A stretch of DNA of 61,719 nt from Variovorax soli NBRC 106424 (GTDB lineage Bacteria; Pseudomonadota; Gammaproteobacteria; Burkholderiales; Burkholderiaceae_C). Below are positions 1-8,340 of the stretch, in pieces. The position numbers and the translations under genes are program-made. Position 1 is the stretch's first letter; each line of letters opens with the position of its first letter. The notes beneath the pieces were generated by a model that had not been told where the DNA came from, did no database searches, and saw only the letters and a program-made list of their open reading frames with translations. The DNA is taken from assembly GCF_001591385.1 (NCBI RefSeq), contig NZ_BCUU01000021.1, forward strand, positions 1 to 61,719, read 5' to 3'.

Positions 1-128
1 AGCGCGGGCACGCCCCGGCGCACCGGCGCGGCGGCCCTGCCCGACTTGCCCCGGCCACGGGCGGTTTCCGAAACGGCGACGCAGGTACCCAGTGCCGAAC
101 GCCAGACGACGCGATAGATGTGGTTCAT
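1..128 (-). CDS. TpsA-type exoprotein (filamentous haemagglutinin family), N-terminal fragment
   Basis: Only the first 42 codons are in the window; the gene runs off the left edge. The translation starts MNHIYRVVWRSALGTCVAVS and continues SETARGRGKSGRAA. This matches the extended signal peptide region (ESPR) of large two-partner-secretion and autotransporter exoproteins, whose pattern is MNxxYRxVWnxxxGxxVAVSExArgrGK. The ATG follows a GAGAAG ribosome-binding stretch and lies 8 bases after the stop of the TpsB gene, the usual TpsB-TpsA order. The expected product is a large secreted beta-helical protein exported through that TpsB. Its adhesin, cytolysin or contact-inhibition role cannot be read from this fragment. 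Confidence 0.8.
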   Translation of the reverse strand, partial: MNHIYRVVWRSALGTCVAVSETARGRGKSGRAAAPVRRGVPA

Positions 129-136
129 GGTTCTTC

Positions 137-1870
137 TCAGAGGGCGAAGGACAGCCGCACGCCGTACAGCGTCGACTCGTTGCTGAAGTACGAAGGCAGG
201 TGCAAGGCGCGCGAGGCGAACACCTCGGCGCTGAGCGAGCGCCACTGCAGGGCCATGCCCACGGTCGCGCCGGACATCGATCCCGAGGCCAATCCAGGCG
301 CGTTGTTGCTGACCCGGCCGAAGTCGTAGCCGAGGTACACCCGGCCCGACAGCGGCTGCTGCGCCGCCGTGACCTGCCAGGGCAGCGACAGCTCGTTGCG
401 CACGAAGTAGCCGCTGTCGCCCGAGAGCGAGTTCAGGAGCGAGCCGCGCACCGAGGACCAGCCGCCGATCAGCATCTGCTGCACGCCGTAGAGCACGTAC
501 GGGCTGTACTGGCCGCTGAACTGGGTGCTCCACGCCAGCGGCTGGCTGCCCACGTCGAAGCGGCTGCTGAAGCCGGCGTCCAGCGTGTATTTCTCGAACT
601 GCGCATGCGGCAGGTCGGCGGGGAGGTAAGCCGGGTCCTCCAGCGCGCCCAGCCCGCGCAGGCCGCTCACGTAGCCCAGGCGCGCATTGACGATGCTGCT
701 GCCCAGCTGCGTGAATGCATTGGCGCCGATGTCGAGCGTGGTGAGCTTGCGGCTGGCCACCTCCAGGAACTGGCCGGCCAGGAACGAGCGGCTGTCCTGC
801 GTCTGCAGGCGGCCCGACAGCGAAAGGCGGCTGGCCTGGTCGCGAAACACCACGCGGTCGAGCGTGAAGGCCTGCGTCAGCGTGCGCCCTTGCGAGGCCA
901 GCTTGTTGCCGCTGGCCAGCTGCAGGGTGTTGGTGTAGTTGCTCTCGTTGGCGTCGTAGCTGAGCGTGCTGTAGCCCCACGGCACGCTGGCGCGCAGCGC
1001 GGTGAGGTCGGAGTTGTGTTCGCCGTCGTGCGGCACCGACTGGCGGCGCGTGATGGCGATCACCTCGTTCAGGCCGAGCAGGCTGTCGAAGCTCACGGTG
1101 GCGGACAGCGAGTTCTTCCCGGTGCTGGGCGTGCCCAGCGTGTCGTAGGTGGCGTACAGGTGCGCCGGCGTGCTGGCCGTGTTGTTCACCACCACCACGC
1201 TCTGGCCGGGCTGGCTGCCGGGCTGCAGGTCCAGCGTGGCGGAATTGGAGGCCACGCCGTTGACCTGGTCGATGCCCTGCTCGAGGTCGCGCAGGTTCAG
1301 CCGATCGCCGGGCGCCCCAGGAAAGGCGCCGCGGGTGGACACGGCGGCGCCGGTGCGGCCGGTGTTGCGCACCTCGTAGCGCTCGATGCGACCTTCCACC
1401 ACCATCACGGCCAGCGTGCCGCTGCGCAGGTCCTGCGCGGGCAGGTAGGCGCGGGTGGTGACATAGCCCTTGTCGATGTAGAACTTGGTGACCGCGGCCA
1501 GCACGGCCTCCAGGTCCTTGGCGGCCAGGCAGCGGCCAGCGTAGTCGCGCGCGATCTGCTCGCGCACGCCGCCAGGCAGCAGCGTGGCGCCTTCGATGCG
1601 GATCTCGTTGATGTCGCGGCAGGGCGCACCGAGGTCCGGCACGCTGACCTGCGGCTGCATGCTCTTCAAGTCCGCGCCGCCGGGGCGCACCGGTTGCTGC
1701 TGCAGGGCGCGCTCCTGCTCTTCGCGCAGGCGGTCCTGCTGCTGGCGCTCGATCACCCCGTTCTGGCGCAGCACGCCCGCCGCGTCCCGCTGCTGGGCCC
1801 AGGCGCCCTGGGCGCTCGCGGCCGCCGCCAGGCAGGCGGCGGCCAGCCGGCACATCTTCCAACTCGTCAT
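137..1870 (-). CDS. TpsB outer-membrane transporter, ShlB/FhaC/HecB family
   Basis: This 577-residue Omp85-superfamily protein exports the TpsA partner encoded next to it. The chosen ATG gives a clean signal peptide of about 25 residues ending ...AQGAWA. A periplasmic POTRA_2 domain follows at about residues 85-160, including DINEIRIEGATLLPGG and FYIDKGYVTTRAYLP, then the ShlB beta-barrel. The conserved loop-6 motif appears as VRGS near residue 474, followed by LSGDSGYFVRNEL. The chain ends in the strand YGVRLSFAL, as outer-membrane barrels do. A longer reading frame opens at 1975, but the extra 35 residues are basic and would bury the signal peptide, so I rejected it. The gene is divergent from a LuxR-type response regulator. 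Confidence 0.92.
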   Translation of the reverse strand: MTSWKMCRLAAACLAAAASAQGAWAQQRDAAGVLRQNGVIERQQQDRLREEQERALQQQPVRPGGADLKSMQPQVSVPDLGAPCRDINEIRIEGATLLPGGVREQIARDYAGRCLAAKDLEAVLAAVTKFYIDKGYVTTRAYLPAQDLRSGTLAVMVVEGRIERYEVRNTGRTGAAVSTRGAFPGAPGDRLNLRDLEQGIDQVNGVASNSATLDLQPGSQPGQSVVVVNNTASTPAHLYATYDTLGTPSTGKNSLSATVSFDSLLGLNEVIAITRRQSVPHDGEHNSDLTALRASVPWGYSTLSYDANESNYTNTLQLASGNKLASQGRTLTQAFTLDRVVFRDQASRLSLSGRLQTQDSRSFLAGQFLEVASRKLTTLDIGANAFTQLGSSIVNARLGYVSGLRGLGALEDPAYLPADLPHAQFEKYTLDAGFSSRFDVGSQPLAWSTQFSGQYSPYVLYGVQQMLIGGWSSVRGSLLNSLSGDSGYFVRNELSLPWQVTAAQQPLSGRVYLGYDFGRVSNNAPGLASGSMSGATVGMALQWRSLSAEVFASRALHLPSYFSNESTLYGVRLSFAL

Positions 1871-2010
1871 GGCAACTTTCTTGTCTTTTCGAAGGCGTCC
1901 GCCAGCCCGGTGGGCGGGCGGCGCAAGACGCGTGTTCGTGAGGCCGCTGACACGAAATCTCTCGTTCAGCAACATCTACTTACGAATGCTAGGAAGAGTG
2001 CGGAGGCGGC

Positions 2011-2032
2011 GCATTGGACCAAAGGCCAATGC
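2011..2032. promoter_or_regulatory. Inverted repeat in the divergent tpsB / response-regulator promoter region
   Basis: The longest gene-free stretch (1871-2136) separates tpsB from the response regulator. It contains GCATTGGACC-AAA-GGCCAATGC, an inverted repeat with one unpaired A and a 3-base loop. It has no T-run, so it looks more like a regulator operator or a 5' leader hairpin than a terminator. Which protein binds it is unknown; the adjacent LuxR-type regulator is the nearest candidate. Confidence 0.4.
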
Positions 2033-2136
2033 CCGGACATTTGTGCGGCCGCCGGGGGCGATTCGCGCCGCCTGTATGCTGGGCGCCTTTTTGGGTGCGG
2101 CGAACAGGCCCGGCACCCCGCAGTCCAGCCCCCCCG

Positions 2137-2787
2137 ATGCCCACCACCCTCCTGCTGATCGACGACCACGCCATGTTTCGCGAAGGCCTGTCGCTGGCCC
2201 TGCGCCAGGCGGAGCCGGGCCTGGTCATCGACAGCGCGGGCAGCGGCGCCCAGGCGCTGGACATGCTGGCCGCCATGCCCACCGCGCCCGATGCGGTGCT
2301 GACCGACTTCTACCTGCCCGACCTGGGCGGCGCCGCCCTGCTGCGCCAGCTGTGGCGCAGCCGCGCGGGGCTGCGGGTGCTGGTGCTGTCGGCCTCCGAA
2401 GACCCGCAGGACGTGGAGGCGGCCATGGCCGAAGGCGCGCACGGCTTCGTGCACAAGTCGGCCGACAGCGACCGGCTGCTGTCCATGCTGCGCCGCATCC
2501 TGGCCGGCGAAAGCGGCCTGGTCTGGACGGGCGACGCCGCCCCGTCGCCGCTGCCGGTGCTGGCCGGCGCGCCCGATCCGCTGGCCCGCCTGACGGCGCG
2601 CCAGACCGAGGTGCTGCACCTTCTGTGCGAGGGCCTGCGCAATGCCGACATCGCGCAGCGCCTGCAGACCACCGAGCGCACGATCAAGGCGCACATCTCG
2701 GCCATATTCGGCGCGCTGGGCGTGGACAGCCGCACGCAGGCGGTCATCGCGGCGCGCCGCGCGGGGCTGCTCGGGCGCCCGCGCTAG
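2137..2787 (+). CDS. LuxR/NarL-family two-component response regulator
   Basis: 216 residues. The receiver domain (about 1-120) has the acidic pair D9/D10, phospho-acceptor D57 in TDFYLP, the switch serine in VLSAS and the lysine in HKSAD. The C-terminal LuxR helix-turn-helix (about 150-210) reads LTARQTEVLHLLCEGLRNAD...RTIKAHISAIFGALGV. The start chosen begins MPTTLLLIDDHAMF, the natural start of a receiver fold; the in-frame ATG at 2014 would add about 40 unrelated residues. It is divergent from tpsB, and its stop codon overlaps that of the hybrid kinase on the other strand. This placement suggests, but does not prove, that the two form a signalling pair. Confidence 0.92.
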   Translation: MPTTLLLIDDHAMFREGLSLALRQAEPGLVIDSAGSGAQALDMLAAMPTAPDAVLTDFYLPDLGGAALLRQLWRSRAGLRVLVLSASEDPQDVEAAMAEGAHGFVHKSADSDRLLSMLRRILAGESGLVWTGDAAPSPLPVLAGAPDPLARLTARQTEVLHLLCEGLRNADIAQRLQTTERTIKAHISAIFGALGVDSRTQAVIAARRAGLLGRPR

Positions 2788-4562
2788 CTGCTCGCGTCCG
2801 CGTCCGCCAGCAGGCGGGCGATGGTGGAGCGCAGGTGCGCCGGGTCCACCGGCTTGTGCAGCAGCGGCAGGCCGCGCTGCGCCACCTCGATCAGCCGCTG
2901 CGGGTCGGTGTCGCCGCTGACCAGCAGCGCGGCGATGGCGTCGTCGTTGTATTCCTCGCGCACGCGGTCGATGGCGTCGATGCCGGTCAGGTGCTCGCGC
3001 AGCCGGTAGTCGCTCACGATCAGGTCCGGCTTGCCGGGCACGGCGGCAGCCAGCGCCAGCAGCTCGTCGGCACTGGCGGCGCTGACCACCCGGTGGCCCC
3101 AGCCTTCCAGCAGCAGCTGCAGGCCATGGCGGCTGGGCGCATCGTCCTCGATCACGAACACCCGCGCCGGGCGCGGCGCGTGGCCAGGCGCGTCCGGTGC
3201 CATGGCGGCGTCGGCCACGTCGTCCACGGGCTGCAGCTGCGCCAGCGGCAGCGTCAGGCCGAACACCGTGCCGCGCCCCACGCGCGAACGCAGCACCAGT
3301 GGATGCCGCAGCAGCGCGGCCGTGCGCCGCACGATGGCCAGCCCCAGGCCGAGGCCCTTGCTGCGCTCGCGCTCGGGATTGCCCAGCTGGTGGAATTCCC
3401 AGAACACCCGCTCATGCTCCTCCGGCGGAATGCCGGGGCCGGTGTCCCAGACCTCGACCCGCACCGCGCCAGCGCCCGCGCGGCGGCAGCCGATGAGCAC
3501 CGCGCCGCGCGCGGTGTGGCGAATGGCGTTGTCCAGCAGGTTGCGCAGGATGCGCCCGAGCAGCGCCGGGTCCGACTGCACCACGGTGGCAGAGGGGTGC
3601 GCCCGCAACTGCAGGCCGCGCGCCTGGGCCTGCGGACCGAACTCGAGCGCCAGCTGCTCGATGAGCACGTCCAGCGCCACCGGCTGCATGCGCGGCACCA
3701 CCACGCCGGCGTCCAGCCGTGACAGGTTGAGCAGCCCTTCGAACAAGGCGCCCATGGCCGAGGCCGCGCGCGAGATGCTGTCGACCAGCTCGCGGCTGGA
3801 CGCGGGCAAGGCCTGGCCGCGCAGCACGCCGACGAACAGGCTCAGCGCATGCATGGGCTGGCGCAGGTCGTGGCTGGCCGCCGCCAGGAAGCGCGACTTG
3901 GCCAGGTCGCTGCGCACCGCGGCCTCCTTTTCCTGCTGCACCCGCTTGAGCAGGTCCAGGTTCTCGAAGCGCAGGCGCAGCGAATCCACCTGGGTGCGGA
4001 ACATGCGGTGCGCAAAAGCCAGCGTCACGAACAGGTAGAGCATGCCGGCCAGCGACATCACCTGCAGCAGCGGATGCGGGACCAGCCCCATCGCCAGCAT
4101 GGGCGGCAGGAAGTACGGAACCTGGAAGCCGTAGAGCACCGCCAGGTCGATGCAGTAGGCGTAGATGGCGCCGGTGCCCATGGTCAGCAGGCCGATCACC
4201 AGGAACATCTGGTGCGCCAGCGGCGCCTGCAGCATCCACCAGCCGGTGGGCAGCCCCCACAGCAGGCCGCCCAGCACGGTGCCCGCCAGGGTCAGGCGGT
4301 GCCAGCGCCTGAAGCCGGCAATGTCCTGGCCGTCCTGCGGCCAATGGCGCCAGGCGATCCAGCCGCGCGCTGCTGTCAGGAGCACGTTGGCGCCCGCCCA
4401 CAGCAGCAGCTGCGCCGTGGGTATGGCGCCATGCAGGGCCGTCGCCACCAGCCCCGAGGTCAGCAGCACGCCCAGCAAGGCAAAGGGCAGGTTGCGCCGC
4501 AAGGCGTTCATGCGGGCGGCGAACACCGGGGCGGCGGATGACGGCGGCAGGGGTGGTTTCAT
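2784..4562 (-). CDS. Membrane hybrid histidine kinase with C-terminal receiver domain
   Basis: 592 residues. Residues about 25-185 hold roughly six hydrophobic segments, with no recognisable PAS or periplasmic sensor domain. A short coiled coil leads into HisKA with phospho-acceptor H231 in SHDLRQPMHAL. The HATPase_c domain has an N-box in LLGRILRNLLDNAIRH, a G1 motif VWDTGPGIPPEE and a G2 motif KGLGLGLAIV. A receiver domain occupies about 467-592, with D518 in VSDYRL and a lysine in LLHKPVDP. The HDLRQP variant of the H-box is typical of this hybrid group. The start is the ATG of MKPPLPPSSAAPVF. The gene converges on the LuxR regulator with a 4-base overlap of the stop codons. The signal it senses is unknown. 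Confidence 0.9.
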   Translation of the reverse strand: MKPPLPPSSAAPVFAARMNALRRNLPFALLGVLLTSGLVATALHGAIPTAQLLLWAGANVLLTAARGWIAWRHWPQDGQDIAGFRRWHRLTLAGTVLGGLLWGLPTGWWMLQAPLAHQMFLVIGLLTMGTGAIYAYCIDLAVLYGFQVPYFLPPMLAMGLVPHPLLQVMSLAGMLYLFVTLAFAHRMFRTQVDSLRLRFENLDLLKRVQQEKEAAVRSDLAKSRFLAAASHDLRQPMHALSLFVGVLRGQALPASSRELVDSISRAASAMGALFEGLLNLSRLDAGVVVPRMQPVALDVLIEQLALEFGPQAQARGLQLRAHPSATVVQSDPALLGRILRNLLDNAIRHTARGAVLIGCRRAGAGAVRVEVWDTGPGIPPEEHERVFWEFHQLGNPERERSKGLGLGLAIVRRTAALLRHPLVLRSRVGRGTVFGLTLPLAQLQPVDDVADAAMAPDAPGHAPRPARVFVIEDDAPSRHGLQLLLEGWGHRVVSAASADELLALAAAVPGKPDLIVSDYRLREHLTGIDAIDRVREEYNDDAIAALLVSGDTDPQRLIEVAQRGLPLLHKPVDPAHLRSTIARLLADADASS

Positions 4563-4755
4563 GGACGAGGGGCAGCGGGCATGGCGATGGCCGCGCAAGT
4601 GCAAGCCATGCATGCGGCCGGGCGCCGCATGCTGGCGCAGCGCGGCGCGAATGGCATCGGACTTTAGTGCAAGGGCTGCGCACGCCGCTTGTCCGGCATG
4701 AACGCCCGTCCCGCTCCTACCGCCAGCGAAGCGAAACCGGTCCATGCTCGCTCGC

Positions 4756-5301
4756 ATGGCCTCCATCATCGTCATACGCCACGCGGAAAAGCCGACGCCC
4801 GACGATGCGGTGCAGGGCGTGGACGAAGCCGGCTGCCCGGACCGCCACGAACTCAGCGTGCTCGGCTGGCAGCGCGCCGGGGCGCTGGCCGCGCTGCTGG
4901 GGGACAGAACCGCGCTGCGCCAGCACGGGTTGGAGCCGCCGCGCCACCTGTTCGCGCCGCGCCCCACTTCGGACAAGCCGAGCGAGCGGAGCCTGCATAC
5001 CCTTCAGCCGCTGGCCGACACGCTCGGCCTGCCGATCCGGCTGGACTTCGCCGTGGGAGACGAACGTGCGCTCGCGCGGGCCGCCGCGCAGCTGGACGAC
5101 TGGGTGCTGATCGCGTGGCAGCACGAAGGCATCGTGAAGATCGCCCGCGAACTGGCGGCAAAGTCGCAGCCCGTGCCGGACAGCTGGCCGACCGACCGCT
5201 TCGACCTGATCTGGCTGTTCAGCGGCGACCCGGCACGCGGCATGCGCTTTCGCCAGCTGCCGCAGCGCCTGCTCGCCGGCGACCGGGCCGACGCCGCCTG
5301 A
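4756..5301 (+). CDS. Histidine phosphatase superfamily protein
   Basis: About 181 residues, cytoplasmic. The phosphohistidine motif RHAEKP sits right at the N-terminus (MASIIVIRHAEKPTP), as in the phosphoglycerate mutase-like/SixA branch. The region ELSVLGWQRAGALAALLG follows. The later sequence VLIAWQHEGIVKIARELA carries the second catalytic histidine. An upstream in-frame ATG at 4744 would add MLAR; I prefer the internal ATG because it matches the usual distance to the RHxE motif. The substrate cannot be inferred. The gene is divergent from the hybrid kinase and appears to be transcribed alone. Confidence 0.75.
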   Translation: MASIIVIRHAEKPTPDDAVQGVDEAGCPDRHELSVLGWQRAGALAALLGDRTALRQHGLEPPRHLFAPRPTSDKPSERSLHTLQPLADTLGLPIRLDFAVGDERALARAAAQLDDWVLIAWQHEGIVKIARELAAKSQPVPDSWPTDRFDLIWLFSGDPARGMRFRQLPQRLLAGDRADAA

Positions 5302-5338
5302 GCCCCAGGATCCACCGCCGCGCGCGCCAGCGTCGTGA

Positions 5339-5350
5339 GGCCCCGGGGCC
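5339..5350. promoter_or_regulatory. GC-rich palindrome upstream of the acyl-CoA synthetase operon
   Basis: The perfect 12-base palindrome GGCCCCGGGGCC lies between the histidine phosphatase stop and the acyl-CoA synthetase, followed by an AT-richer stretch likely to hold the operon promoter. It may be the remnant of a terminator for the upstream gene or an operator. No T-run follows directly. Confidence 0.25.
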
Positions 5351-5509
5351 ATCAATTGCTTTGATCGCCGTGGATCACCAAACAGTATTTCCCTGATACC
5401 CCGCCTTCTGGAACAGTCGCTTCAAGCCACGTTCCAGGAGACAGCCATCACCACCCCCAACGCCCCCGCTGCCGCAGCGCAGCGCCCGGTCGCCAACGTC
5501 GGCGCCCTG

Positions 5510-7054
5510 GTGTCGCGCAGCGCCCGCGCCCATGCGCAGCGCATCGCGATCAAGACGCCTGCGCGCAACCTCACCTACGCCGAGCTGGAGCAGCGCTCCA
5601 ACCGGCTGGCCAACGCCCTGCTGGGCATGGGCCTCTCACGCGGCGACCGCGTGGGCATCTACCTGCCCAACCGCCCCGAGATCGTCGAGGTGGAGCTGGC
5701 CTGCTACAAGGCCGGCCTGGTCAAGGCGCCGTTCAATGCGCGTCTGTCGCCCGCCGAGGTGGGCGAGATCGCGGCCAACAGCGAAGCCGCCGTCATCGTC
5801 ACCACCGGCGCGCGCGCCGACACCTTCCGCCCGCACATCCGCGGCGCCATGCCGCAGCTGCTGCTGGTGACGGACGAAGCCGGCAGCGAAGGCGGCGGCG
5901 CCGCCTCTTCGTACGAAAGCGCCCTCGCCCGCGCCAGCGACGCCTTCGCGCCCGTCGCCGTCACGGCCGACGAAGTGGCGGTGCTGCACTACACCTCCGG
6001 CTCCTCGGGCGTGCTCAAGGCCGCGATGCAGACCTTCGGCAATCGCCTGGCGCAGCTGCGCAAGTTCCTGCTGCGCTCCGAGGGCATGAACGAAGGCGCG
6101 GTGCTGGGCCTGGTGGGCCCGATCACCCATGCCTCGGGCATGCAGCTGGTGCCGGCCCTGTGCTGCGGCGTGACCATCCGCCTGTTCGACAGCTTCGAGC
6201 CGGCGCGCTTCATCGCCGACATGCGCGCCGACCGCGTCACGCACACCTTCATGGTGCCCACCATGATCAACATGCTGCTGGCCGAGCTGGAAGGCCAGTA
6301 CCGCCCGCTGCCCGACCTGGTGCGCCTGGGCTACGGCGCCGCGCCCATGGCGCCGGCGCGCATCCTGCGCGCCATGGACGTGTTCGGCCCGGTGCTCTCG
6401 CAAGGCTACGGCGCGGGCGAGACGACCTCGGGCGTGTGCGCGCTGACCGTGGCCGACCACCTGCATGCGCGCGCGGCCCGGCCCGAGCGCCTGGCCTCGT
6501 GCGGCCGGCCTCTGCTCGAATGCGACGTGCAGATCCTCGATGACAATGGCCAGCCCGTCGCCACCGGCGAGATCGGCGAAATCGTGGTGGGCGGCGAGGA
6601 TGTGTTCGCCGGCTACTGGCGCGCGCCGGAGCTCACGGCCGAGGTGCTGAAGAACGGCCGCTACCACACCGGCGACCTGGCCCGCATGGACGACGAAGGC
6701 TTCGTCTACATCGTCGACCGCAAGAAGGACATGGTGATCAGCGGCGGCTTCAACGTCTATCCGTCGGAGGTGGAGGCGGTGCTCTACCAGCACGACGCGG
6801 TGAAGGAAGCCTGCGTGTTCGCCATTCCCGACGACAAGTGGGGCGAGGCGGTGGCGGCGCATGTGGTGCTCAAGCCCGGCCGCCCGGCCGATTCGCAGCT
6901 GCTCGATGCCTTCTGCGGCGAGCGACTGGCCGGCTTCAAGCGGCCGCGCCACATCGAGTTCGTGGCGCAGCTGCCCAAGAACCCCAACGGCAAGGTCATG
7001 CGCAAGGCGGTGCAGGCACCCTATTGGGCCGGGCAAGAACGGATGGTGAACTGA
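5510..7054 (+). CDS. AMP-dependent acyl-CoA synthetase (ANL superfamily)
   Basis: The protein activates a carboxylic acid to its CoA thioester using ATP. Motifs in order: the P-loop-like YTSGSSGVLKA (a variant of YTSGTTGxPKG), QGYGAGETTSG, YHTGDLARMDDEGFVYIVDRKKD and ISGGFNVYPSEVE, and the C-terminal catalytic lysine in NPNGKVMRKA. From the GTG at 5510 it is 514 residues. However, the best ribosome-binding site (CAGGAGACAGCC, near 5435-5446) points to an in-frame ATC at 5447, which would give 535 residues beginning ITTPNAPAAAAQRPVANVGA. No ATG, GTG or TTG lies near that site, so the true start is uncertain. It is first in an operon with an acyl-CoA dehydrogenase (2-base gap) and a Bug protein. 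The substrate is unknown. Confidence 0.88.
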   Translation: MSRSARAHAQRIAIKTPARNLTYAELEQRSNRLANALLGMGLSRGDRVGIYLPNRPEIVEVELACYKAGLVKAPFNARLSPAEVGEIAANSEAAVIVTTGARADTFRPHIRGAMPQLLLVTDEAGSEGGGAASSYESALARASDAFAPVAVTADEVAVLHYTSGSSGVLKAAMQTFGNRLAQLRKFLLRSEGMNEGAVLGLVGPITHASGMQLVPALCCGVTIRLFDSFEPARFIADMRADRVTHTFMVPTMINMLLAELEGQYRPLPDLVRLGYGAAPMAPARILRAMDVFGPVLSQGYGAGETTSGVCALTVADHLHARAARPERLASCGRPLLECDVQILDDNGQPVATGEIGEIVVGGEDVFAGYWRAPELTAEVLKNGRYHTGDLARMDDEGFVYIVDRKKDMVISGGFNVYPSEVEAVLYQHDAVKEACVFAIPDDKWGEAVAAHVVLKPGRPADSQLLDAFCGERLAGFKRPRHIEFVAQLPKNPNGKVMRKAVQAPYWAGQERMVN

Positions 7055-7056
7055 TC

Positions 7057-8283
7057 ATGGACGCGACCACCCCTACCCCCACCCACGTTCCGGCGCCTTT
7101 CTTCGCCGGCCCCTTCGAAGGCTCGGAGCGCGCCGCCGACATCGTCGCCCGCGTGCAGGCCTACCTGCACGGCGAGCTGGCCGAGCTGGCGCGCGAGCAC
7201 GGCGTGGACCATGAGCACGGCGCGCCCAGGGAGCTGCTGCAGCGCGTGTGGCGCCGCTCGCGCGAGCTGGGCTTCTACGGCATGACGCTGCCCGCGAAGA
7301 TGGGCGGCCTGGGCCTCTCGGTGCTCGACCATGTGCTGATCAAGGAAGCCATCTACGCCACCGGTTCGCCCTTCGCGCCGCACGTGTTCGGCGAGCTGAG
7401 CGGCCCGCCCCGCGTGGGCGCGCTGGCGCGGCAGGCCACGCCGGAGCAGATGCAGAAGTTCATCATGCCGGTGGCGCAGGCCGAGAAAGCCATCTGCTTC
7501 GCGCTCACCGAAGCCGAGGCCGGCTCCGACGCCGGCGCGGTGCAGACCCACGCGGTGCGCGATGGCGACGAGTTCGTCATCACCGGCCGCAAGCGCTTCA
7601 TCTCGGGTTCGCCCTTTGCCGACTATGCGGTGCTGATGGCATCCACCGCCGCCGACCCCGCGCGCGAGCGCGAAGTCTCGGCCTTCTTCGTGGACCTGAA
7701 GGCACCGGGCGTGCGCGTGGAGTCGGGCTACAAGACCATGGCCGGCCAGAGCAGCACCGGCGACATCGTGCTCGATGGCGCGCGCGTGCCGGTCAGCCAC
7801 CTCATCGGTGAGCCGGGCCGCGGCCTGGCGCTGGCCCTGGGCCGCATCACGGTCAACCGCCTGCTGCACTGCCCCGCCATGGTGGGCCTGGCCACGGTGG
7901 CGCTGCACGATGCGCGCGACTACGCCACGCAGCGCAAGCAGTTCGGCCGTGCCATCGGGCAGTTCCAGGCCATCCAGCACATGCTGGCCGAGGCGGCCAC
8001 CGAGCTGGCCGCGGCGCGCGCGCTGATGATCGGCACCGCACGCCAGATCGACGCCGGCGGCGAGGCCCGCGCCGAAGCATCGATGGCCAAGCTGTTCTGC
8101 TCGGAGACGGCCTTCCGCGTGGCCGACCGCGCGGTGCAGGTGCACGGCGGCGAAGGCATCGTGCAGGGCCGCCGCGTGGAGTTTTTGTTCCGCATGCTGC
8201 GCATGTACCGCGTGCTCACCGGCACCAGCGAGATCCAGAAGAACACCATCGCCAAGGAACTGCTCGGCGACGCGCTGCGCTGA
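7057..8283 (+). CDS. Acyl-CoA dehydrogenase family protein
   Basis: 408 residues, FAD-dependent. The protein family signature appears as CFALTEAEAGSDA, followed by FITGRKRFISGS and a C-terminal domain with QVHGGEGIVQGRRVEF and LTGTSEIQKNTIAKEL. In many family members the residue before GTS is the catalytic glutamate (EGTS); here it is threonine. The base may therefore lie elsewhere, as in isovaleryl-CoA dehydrogenase, or the chemistry may differ. The start is the ATG two bases after the synthetase stop, so the pair is translationally coupled and probably acts in sequence on one acid: activation, then alpha,beta-desaturation. Confidence 0.88.
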   Translation: MDATTPTPTHVPAPFFAGPFEGSERAADIVARVQAYLHGELAELAREHGVDHEHGAPRELLQRVWRRSRELGFYGMTLPAKMGGLGLSVLDHVLIKEAIYATGSPFAPHVFGELSGPPRVGALARQATPEQMQKFIMPVAQAEKAICFALTEAEAGSDAGAVQTHAVRDGDEFVITGRKRFISGSPFADYAVLMASTAADPAREREVSAFFVDLKAPGVRVESGYKTMAGQSSTGDIVLDGARVPVSHLIGEPGRGLALALGRITVNRLLHCPAMVGLATVALHDARDYATQRKQFGRAIGQFQAIQHMLAEAATELAAARALMIGTARQIDAGGEARAEASMAKLFCSETAFRVADRAVQVHGGEGIVQGRRVEFLFRMLRMYRVLTGTSEIQKNTIAKELLGDALR

Positions 8284-8340
8284 CGGCGCTGCCGACGCGG
8301 TCTTTCCCTTTCGCCTAGAACAAATTTCCGGAGACAACAC

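Noticed and set aside
92..2158. Long plus-strand open frame (688 residues) opposite tpsB
   Set aside because: Arg/His/Gln/Val-rich translation with no family motif; it is the antisense of a well-supported gene in GC-rich DNA. Many similar frames across the window (for example 1584-3722, 53989-56193, 58419-60770) were dropped for the same reason.
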